From NCBI GenBank assembly GCA_034678485.1, contig JAXDBU010000061.1, positions 37,732 to 101,731 on the forward strand: a DNA stretch of 64,000 nucleotides. Reading direction: 5' to 3'. The stretch comes from PLanc-01 sp034678485 (GTDB taxonomy: Bacteria; Planctomycetota; Phycisphaerae; Sedimentisphaerales; Anaerobacaceae). Below the pieces are notes generated by a model. The model worked only from the letters and a program-made list of their open reading frames with translations. It did not search any database and was not told where the DNA came from. The position numbers and the translations under genes are program-made. Position 1 is the first letter of the stretch. Each line of letters starts with the position of its first letter. Positions 59,494 to 64,000 of this stretch are shown here, piece by piece.

Positions 59494-60456
59494 TCAAAGA
59501 CTCTCGAGCCAGTGTTGGCTGAGGAGGGCCAAGTCGAGCAGGTTCACTGTCCCGTCGCAGTTCAGGTCGTTCGAGGAGCACGCCTGGCCGGACCAGCCGG
59601 CCAGTCTCGCGAAGAGCCACCAAGCGGCATAGGCCTTCCGATTCGCATTGAGCGGCTCGCTGTGCGCCGACTCGCAGGAATACCAGTCCACGTTGACGGC
59701 GTGACTGTTCTGCCAGGCGGTGGCCCAGTTGCCGAGCCTGGCACCGGTTTGCGACACGTAGTAGCTGCAATCGTCGTGGGGGAACGGGTAATAGACGCCG
59801 TCGGGATCGTGGCTCTCGATGTCCGCGAAGTCATAGAGCACCTTGCCATTGGCTTCGCAGTAGTCCCGGATGACCTGGTTGGCGGCCTTGTTGTCGTCGT
59901 CGTCGCCGTGATCGACGTGCCCGGTCATGTAGACGAACGTGACATTCGGGTAGTCGCGCTCCAGTTGGCTCATCGGCTCGATGTACTGGGGGAACAGGGT
60001 GTCGTCGTTGTACTTGCCGCTGACCTGGCCGCACCAGGACCAGAGGATGACGTTCACCTTGGCGTTCTGCGGGTTGTTCAGATAGGCCCGCGTGTTGTTG
60101 ACCCAGTCGGGGTAATAGCCGACGTCCCCGCTCATGGCGTAGTCGTGCAGATCGAGCGCGCCGTTGGCGCCGCCGCGTTTCCAGGCGAAGATGTCCTTGG
60201 GCAGCGCCAGGCCCTTGCCGCCGGCGTTGGCGAAGGCGACCAGTCCGGTCATGCCGGTGGTGATCTGCGAGCCGTGGGAGGTGTGACCGTAGGCGATGTG
60301 GAGCGTCGCCTTGGCCTGCACGATCGCGGATTCGGGGATTTGGGTGATGTCCGTGCAGGTATGATCGACGATCAGTGCCTCGGCGTGAATCGCCGGACAT
60401 CGGACGATCAGGACGAAAAGGACGGCCATCACGACTCGTTGTGCATTCTCTTTCAT
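59494..60456 (-). CDS. Secreted protein with C-terminal dockerin-like tail
   Basis: 320 residues. The signal peptide AVLFVLIVRCPAIHAEA is followed by a compact domain with HIAYGHTSHGSQITTGMTGL, NVILWSWCGQVSGKYNDDT and VYMTGHVDHGDDDDNKAANQ, an SGNH-hydrolase-like or related fold; no catalytic triad is certain. It ends SSNDLNCDGTVNLLDLALLS plus QHWLESL, a single-loop dockerin-like calcium motif common on planctomycete exported proteins. GGAAGGGAAACGACG lies before the ATG at 60456. It is flanked by a good promoter. Confidence 0.75.
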   Translation of the reverse strand: MKENAQRVVMAVLFVLIVRCPAIHAEALIVDHTCTDITQIPESAIVQAKATLHIAYGHTSHGSQITTGMTGLVAFANAGGKGLALPKDIFAWKRGGANGALDLHDYAMSGDVGYYPDWVNNTRAYLNNPQNAKVNVILWSWCGQVSGKYNDDTLFPQYIEPMSQLERDYPNVTFVYMTGHVDHGDDDDNKAANQVIRDYCEANGKVLYDFADIESHDPDGVYYPFPHDDCSYYVSQTGARLGNWATAWQNSHAVNVDWYSCESAHSEPLNANRKAYAAWWLFARLAGWSGQACSSNDLNCDGTVNLLDLALLSQHWLESL

Positions 60457-60540
60457 CGTCGTTTCCCTTCCCACGTTGCCGACCGGTCCGGGGACCGGCA
60501 CTCTGTGAACAGGCGCATGTGATCGCATGATCCAAATCCT

Positions 60541-60569
60541 ATTATGCCATCCGAGGGCCCGGAATGCAA
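60541..60569 (-). promoter_or_regulatory. Putative promoter of the dockerin-tailed gene
   Basis: Minus strand TTGCAT (60569-60564), 17 bases, CATAAT (60546-60541), 85 bases before the start codon. Confidence 0.5.
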
Positions 60570-60650
60570 GACCGCAGGGAGCCGATTTGACTTTACGACC
60601 GTGGTCAAACGCAGTAGCTTGGGTATGGCTGTACGCTGCGGAGATACGAT

Positions 60651-61994
60651 ATGGGCAGTCCCTTGGGCAGGATGTCGTGGTTGGGGATGGTCGCACTGAT
60701 CGGCCTGGCGGCCGGCTGCCGGACGATCAATCGAGGGATCACCGAGAGCGTCCTGGAACGGGGCGCATCCGATCGGTGGCAGGTCCACTACGGCAGCCGA
60801 GTCATGTACACCCTGACGAATGACACGCTGACCGACGTCCAGTTCGAGGGTTCGACGCTTGCGGGCGACGTGGTCGTTCGCTATCAGCGCGGACTCGGGC
60901 CGCAGGCGCAGTGCGTTGCGGACAGAACCTCCGATTTGCTGGACGACATGCGCGAACGGACGGGAATCACCATTACGACGCGGACCACGATCTACCTCAT
61001 TCGCTTCGATCAGCGCCCGCAGAATTACGACATCACACTGTCGGTCGAGCCCAACGAGTTCCCGGTGCCTCTGTTCGTTCGGGTCGGCGAGGAATCCTGC
61101 GAGGCCATCCTCGCCCAGAACCCGAGTTATCCCTATCTGATGGTGCACGAGCTGGTGGAGACCTCGCTGGTGGGTCACAGCGGCGGGCAGGTCCTGCCCG
61201 ATCTCTCCTGGGGGATGCTGGGTCTGCACGCGTATGTCAACAATTACACCCGCTGGTTCCGCGAGGGCCTGGCAAATTATGCCGGCTACATCGCGTATGA
61301 GGCGGCCTCCAGGCAGATCCCGAGCGACCGGCGACTGCATTATCACCAGACGCTTCTGCACACGAATCCGTTCACCTCGCTGGCGGAGATCGGGGACAAG
61401 CTGTTCTCCTGGCCGCAGTTGCCTGCTGTGGAACAGCAGCGGACATACTACAACGCGGCTCTGGGCCTGTTCCTGTTGATCGCGGATACGTACGGCGAAC
61501 AGACGATCCAGTGTGTCGCCGACGAGATCGCGCGACAGAAGATCGTCGATGGCCCGGACCTCGTGGGGATCGTCAATCGCGTGATCGGTACCGACGTGAG
61601 ACGCCTGGCTGAGGACTACGAGTTTCCTTCGCTCGGCATGGATTTGGAGCGGATGACTCCGGCTCTGGCTCTGAACCGCGGTGTCGATTTGCACGAGGGC
61701 GTGTTCGTGGAGGCCGTGCGAAAGGGCCAGGCCGCTGAACGAGCGGGTCTGAAGGAAAGAGATGTGATCCTCGCTGTGGGCGCGATGCCCGTCACAAATC
61801 TGCTCGACTTCGAGCTGGGCGTGTTCAGGTCGCGAAAACAGCGATCCGTTTCCACAACCGTCCACAGACAAGGCATCGGTTCTCTGACCGTCGATTTGCC
61901 TATCGAGACGCGCAAATCCGACCAGGATGCCCCTCCTCGAAAACGCCGCAATCCCCTGGAGGAAGGCCGGGTCGAATTCAGCCAACTGAACTGA
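60651..61994 (+). CDS. Lipoprotein with HELVE zinc-protease-like motif and PDZ domain
   Basis: 447 residues. The signal peptide ends LAAGC (lipobox, Cys about 23). A gluzincin-like core has YLMVHELVETSLVGHSGG with His166-Glu167 and a later WFREGLANYAGYIAYEAA with Glu205. The spacing and GxxNY-type motif resemble M1/M61-like or DUF-type metallopeptidase helices, but the second His of HExxH is replaced (HELVE). The C-terminal half is a PDZ domain (VFVEAVRKGQAAERAGLKER, VILAVGAMPVTNLLDFELGV). Probably a periplasmic or surface protease or a degenerate scaffold. GGAGA precedes the ATG. Confidence 0.65.
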   Translation: MGSPLGRMSWLGMVALIGLAAGCRTINRGITESVLERGASDRWQVHYGSRVMYTLTNDTLTDVQFEGSTLAGDVVVRYQRGLGPQAQCVADRTSDLLDDMRERTGITITTRTTIYLIRFDQRPQNYDITLSVEPNEFPVPLFVRVGEESCEAILAQNPSYPYLMVHELVETSLVGHSGGQVLPDLSWGMLGLHAYVNNYTRWFREGLANYAGYIAYEAASRQIPSDRRLHYHQTLLHTNPFTSLAEIGDKLFSWPQLPAVEQQRTYYNAALGLFLLIADTYGEQTIQCVADEIARQKIVDGPDLVGIVNRVIGTDVRRLAEDYEFPSLGMDLERMTPALALNRGVDLHEGVFVEAVRKGQAAERAGLKERDVILAVGAMPVTNLLDFELGVFRSRKQRSVSTTVHRQGIGSLTVDLPIETRKSDQDAPPRKRRNPLEEGRVEFSQLN

Positions 61995-62052
61995 TTCTCC
62001 CCTCGCTGACTCCGAGCTCCGCAGAAAAAATGCGTAATCTGGTAGAATCAGC

Positions 62053-62081
62053 TTGACAGAATGTACTGTATGCATTACATT
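62053..62081 (+). promoter_or_regulatory. Promoter with overlapping palindromic operator for the XRE/DUF2178-like operon
   Basis: TTGACA (62053-62058), 17 bases, TACATT (62076-62081). The segment 62060-62081 (AATGTACTGTATGCATTACA then TT) is an imperfect palindrome matching its complement at 18 of 22 positions and lying between and over the two boxes. A small XRE-type repressor is encoded at the end of the operon. Confidence 0.6.
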
Positions 62082-62132
62082 TAGTTCTGTGTAGATTACA
62101 TGATCGCTCCGAACAGGTAGGAGAACGGAGCC

Positions 62133-62297
62133 ATGAATCGGGAACAGAAGATAGCCTGGGTGCTCGTCGTCTCGACGTCGCTACCCGTGACATGGTGCCC
62201 GGCTCTGCTGATCGGGGCCGCCTTCTGTCGGGAGTATGGCCGGTCCTTCGCCATCCTTATCCGGTACGGCCGGAGAAGCAAAGGAGAACAGGCATGA
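62133..62297 (+). CDS. Mini-paralogue of the DUF2178-like membrane proteins (internally deleted)
   Basis: 54 residues. It begins MNREQKIAWVLVVSTSLPVT and ends AILIRYGRRSKGEQA, matching the first and last parts of the following genes (MNRYQRIAWFNLIVV ... AILVQYGRGAKG) but lacking the middle ~90 residues. It has its own ribosome site (GGAGAACGGAGCC) and overlaps the next ATG by four bases (ATGA). Either an expressed small membrane protein or a leftover of a tandem duplication. Confidence 0.55.
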   Translation: MNREQKIAWVLVVSTSLPVTWCPALLIGAAFCREYGRSFAILIRYGRRSKGEQA

Positions 62298-62728
62298 ATC
62301 GATATCAGAGAATAGCATGGTTCAACCTGATCGTTGTAACCGCGACCATCGTCGTGACCTCCGTTGGGATCGCAGTGGAGTTTCACATTCGTGGCTATTC
62401 GACCGTCGGACTGTTTGGCATCGGTCTTCTGGCGTTGCTGAAGCTCACTCCGTGGCTGTTCAAGAAGCCGGAGAGTCCCCGTGGCGTAGTATGCGATGAG
62501 CGGGACGATCTCATTGTCACGAGAGCCATCTTACATGCGTGGACCGCGTTCTGGTGGGTCTTGTTTGCCTCGTGTCTTCTCTTGTGGTTCCTCATAGGAC
62601 CGAAGAACTCAGTGCCGACGATGGTGTTGCCGCTGATGGCTCTTGCGGGAGGACTGGTCCATAAGGTGGCGTGCTCTGTCGCCATTCTGGTTCAATACGG
62701 CCGGGGAGCGAAAGGACAAGGACTATGA
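62294..62728 (+). CDS. DUF2178-like small membrane protein 1
   Basis: 144 residues. Four predicted spans; after the second comes the charged motif VVCDERDDLIVTRAILHAWT, the DERD/E-x-I pattern typical of DUF2178-type proteins encoded with XRE regulators. AAAGGAG precedes the ATG; its stop overlaps the next ATG (ATGA). Role unknown; homologues often sit beside small XRE regulators. Confidence 0.75.
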   Translation: MNRYQRIAWFNLIVVTATIVVTSVGIAVEFHIRGYSTVGLFGIGLLALLKLTPWLFKKPESPRGVVCDERDDLIVTRAILHAWTAFWWVLFASCLLLWFLIGPKNSVPTMVLPLMALAGGLVHKVACSVAILVQYGRGAKGQGL

Positions 62729-63171
62729 CTCAAAAGGAAGAAGCGTGGATGGGCCTGCTTTTGGGAGGTCCGATGCTTGTCATTCCCAGCGTCGTCGCCG
62801 TGTTCATCGCCTACGACAGAGGGCTATCCTTTGCCCCTGCATTGATGTTTACCGTCACGGTCCTCTGGGGCGGTTTGCTTTGGCTGCTGCCCTACATTCA
62901 GCGGAGATTCCACAAAGACAAGAAGGAAATCACCTTTGACGAGAGAGACCAGCTCATCCATAAGAAGGTCGTGATGGCTGCGTACGTCACTCTCTGGCTT
63001 TACTTTGTCACGGCGTGCGTAATCACATGGTGCCTTGTCGGCCCCAATGGCTCGATCTCGGTTAACGTGATGCCTTTGACTCTTGTAGGAGGCCTCGTCC
63101 TCTTCAACCTTGTACAGGGTGTGGCCACCGTGATCCTGTACGGCCGGACCGGGAAAGGAGACCAGCCATGA
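62725..63171 (+). CDS. DUF2178-like small membrane protein 2
   Basis: 148 residues. Same layout: hydrophobic pair (LLLGGPMLVIPSVVAVFIAY, FTVTVLWGGLLWLLPYIQRR), charged ITFDERDQLIHKKVVMAAYV, then two more spans, ending VILYGRTGKGDQP. Overlaps neighbours by four bases on each side. Confidence 0.75.
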   Translation: MTQKEEAWMGLLLGGPMLVIPSVVAVFIAYDRGLSFAPALMFTVTVLWGGLLWLLPYIQRRFHKDKKEITFDERDQLIHKKVVMAAYVTLWLYFVTACVITWCLVGPNGSISVNVMPLTLVGGLVLFNLVQGVATVILYGRTGKGDQP

Positions 63172-63605
63172 ATAGGACACAGAAAGGCGCTGTGATGACC
63201 CTCTCGGCTTTCCTCCTGAACGCCGCATTCCTCGGTTATCTGTTCATCAGGATCTTCGTTCTCAAGGGCCTGCCGCGGGTATCCGACATGGTGCCTTTGT
63301 TGCTCCCGGTCGCAGGGATGGCTGCATGGTGGGTGGCCATGTCGCGAAGAAGACAAAGCCCGGCCGAGCCCGAGGCGGATGAGCGGGACAAGGCGATCAC
63401 CAAGAACGCGGTCCTCGCAGGTTTCATCTCGATTCTGCTGTTTCTGGCGGCGACGGTCCTGGTCCTGGCGATTGCGGTTGGGGAGGCTGGTTCCGTTCCC
63501 GTCTACGTCCTGACGTTCATCCTCTTAGGCGTGTGCCTCGCGGCGGGGCTGGTCTACTCCGTCGCGATCCTGGTCCAGTACAGGTTGGGAGGCAGGGATG
63601 AATAA
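63168..63605 (+). CDS. DUF2178-like small membrane protein 3
   Basis: 145 residues. Starts MNRTQKGAVMTLSAFLLNAA; charged motif PEADERDKAITKNAVLAGFI; last spans AATVLVLAIAVGEAGSVPVY and LLGVCLAAGLVYSVAILVQY. The C-terminal codons contain the ribosome site GGGAGGCAGGG for the XRE gene, which overlaps by eight bases. Confidence 0.75.
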   Translation: MNRTQKGAVMTLSAFLLNAAFLGYLFIRIFVLKGLPRVSDMVPLLLPVAGMAAWWVAMSRRRQSPAEPEADERDKAITKNAVLAGFISILLFLAATVLVLAIAVGEAGSVPVYVLTFILLGVCLAAGLVYSVAILVQYRLGGRDE

Positions 63606-63846
63606 CGACCGCATCAGCAATCGAATCCGCCGCCTGCGGTTCGATCACAATGAGATGACCCAGCAGGAGCTTGCCGACAAGGCCGGCGTCACGCGCCAGA
63701 CGATCATCGCCATCGAAGCGGGCAAGTACTCGCCCTCGCTGCCGCTGGCCTTCCGCATCGCCCGCGCCTTTCGTGCGACGGTCGAAGAGGTCTTCGTATA
63801 CGAGGACGACAAGACGCCCTCCGACCCCGGCAAGGCGGCAACGTGA
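63598..63846 (+). CDS. XRE-family HTH repressor (YozG-like)
   Basis: 82 residues. IRRLRFDHNEMTQQELADKA then GVTRQTIIAIEAGKYSPSLP and FRIARAFRATVEEVFVYEDD: the compact Cro/C1-type HTH found downstream of, or beside, DUF2178-like membrane proteins. Likely represses its own operon through the palindrome at 62060-62081. Last gene of the operon; ordinary spacer follows. Confidence 0.85.
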   Translation: MNNDRISNRIRRLRFDHNEMTQQELADKAGVTRQTIIAIEAGKYSPSLPLAFRIARAFRATVEEVFVYEDDKTPSDPGKAAT

Positions 63847-63951
63847 CGGGATTCGTGAACATGCTCGCAACGGTCGGCCCCACGGATGTTCCCCACATGG
63901 GTCGCCCGGCGCCGACTATCACTCCTGCGAAGAGCCTGCCCCTCACGTCTT

Positions 63952-64000
63952 GTCATTCCCGCGCAAGCGGGAATCCACTCTCTCGGTCGCGCCCAATCCC
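63952..64000. repeat. Family E-like repeat running off the window end
   Basis: GTCATTCCCGCGCAAGCGGG then AATCCACTC, the CCCGC-GCAA-GCGGG hairpin type. It is cut by the window edge. Confidence 0.65.

Noticed and set aside
60453..62075. 540-codon minus-strand frame opposite the PDZ lipoprotein
   Set aside because: Signal peptide, lipobox and PDZ motifs lie on the plus strand; the antisense frame has none.

Overview
The window (about 60% GC or higher, no rRNA or tRNA gene seen) looks like a chromosomal piece of a planctomycete-type bacterium, probably Phycisphaerae/Sedimentisphaerales. The inference rests on several secreted proteins with short C-terminal PEP-CTERM-like anchors (VPVPAAVLLG, VPVPGALALG), a single-loop dockerin-like tail (DLNCDGTVNLLDLALLSQHW), a GxxExxY protein, an NAQKSTGPRTPEGKA protein, and many families of short interspersed inverted repeats. 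Assignment is by protein style only; no search was run.

Layout. 1-3540: end of an rsmB-type rRNA methyltransferase, then purF-purM. 3800-9000: membrane protein, PEP-CTERM protein, outer-membrane lipoprotein, AIF-like reductase. 8892-10148: minus-strand operon of DUF5678, retropepsin-like protease and a membrane-anchored protein. 10257-14054: two secreted proteins (alpha/alpha-barrel type, FAD_oxidored type) around a GxxExxY gene; both signal peptides are encoded inside copies of an interspersed repeat. 14126-16435: rpiB and a tightly overlapping three-gene operon with a TIGR04255-type protein. 16590-18224: repeats, a decayed gene and an anchored protein.

18407-25842 (mostly minus strand) is one half of a virus-derived locus: two replication-like proteins, terminase large subunit, ParB-like protein, GNAT protein, ABC ATPase and a small HTH protein, plus a divergent LuxR-type regulator. 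26362-34953 holds ordinary chromosomal genes (zinc ribbons, two tandem PEP-CTERM paralogues, SagB-type nitroreductase, DUF2339, DUF4186, PfkB kinase, TylF-type methyltransferase). 35278-48426 (plus strand) is the structural half: portal, scaffold-like protein, SU10/DUF5309-type capsid protein, connector and tail-like proteins, and a small lipoprotein. No integrase, lysin or tape-measure gene is visible. The genes are open, although their spacers carry the same repeats as the rest of the chromosome and one repeat sits in frame inside the terminase. This suggests long residence and possibly domestication (gene-transfer-agent-like), which is a hypothesis.

48474-57009: a fragment of a dikinase swivel domain, anti-sigma-like protein, ECF sigma factor, a rifampicin-phosphotransferase-like dikinase, a large secreted protein, a repeat-rich stretch and the KSTGPRTPEGKA protein. 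57049-64000: Obg/DRG-like GTPase, PAS histidine kinase, dockerin-tailed secreted protein, lipoprotein with a HELVE site and PDZ domain, and an XRE-regulator operon of small DUF2178-like membrane proteins with a clear palindromic promoter.

Recurring theme: at least seven repeat families (called A to G here) occupy spacers. They also supply protein-coding sequence (signal peptides, internal insertions, C-terminal tails, stop codons) and lie at the broken ends of several gene remnants.
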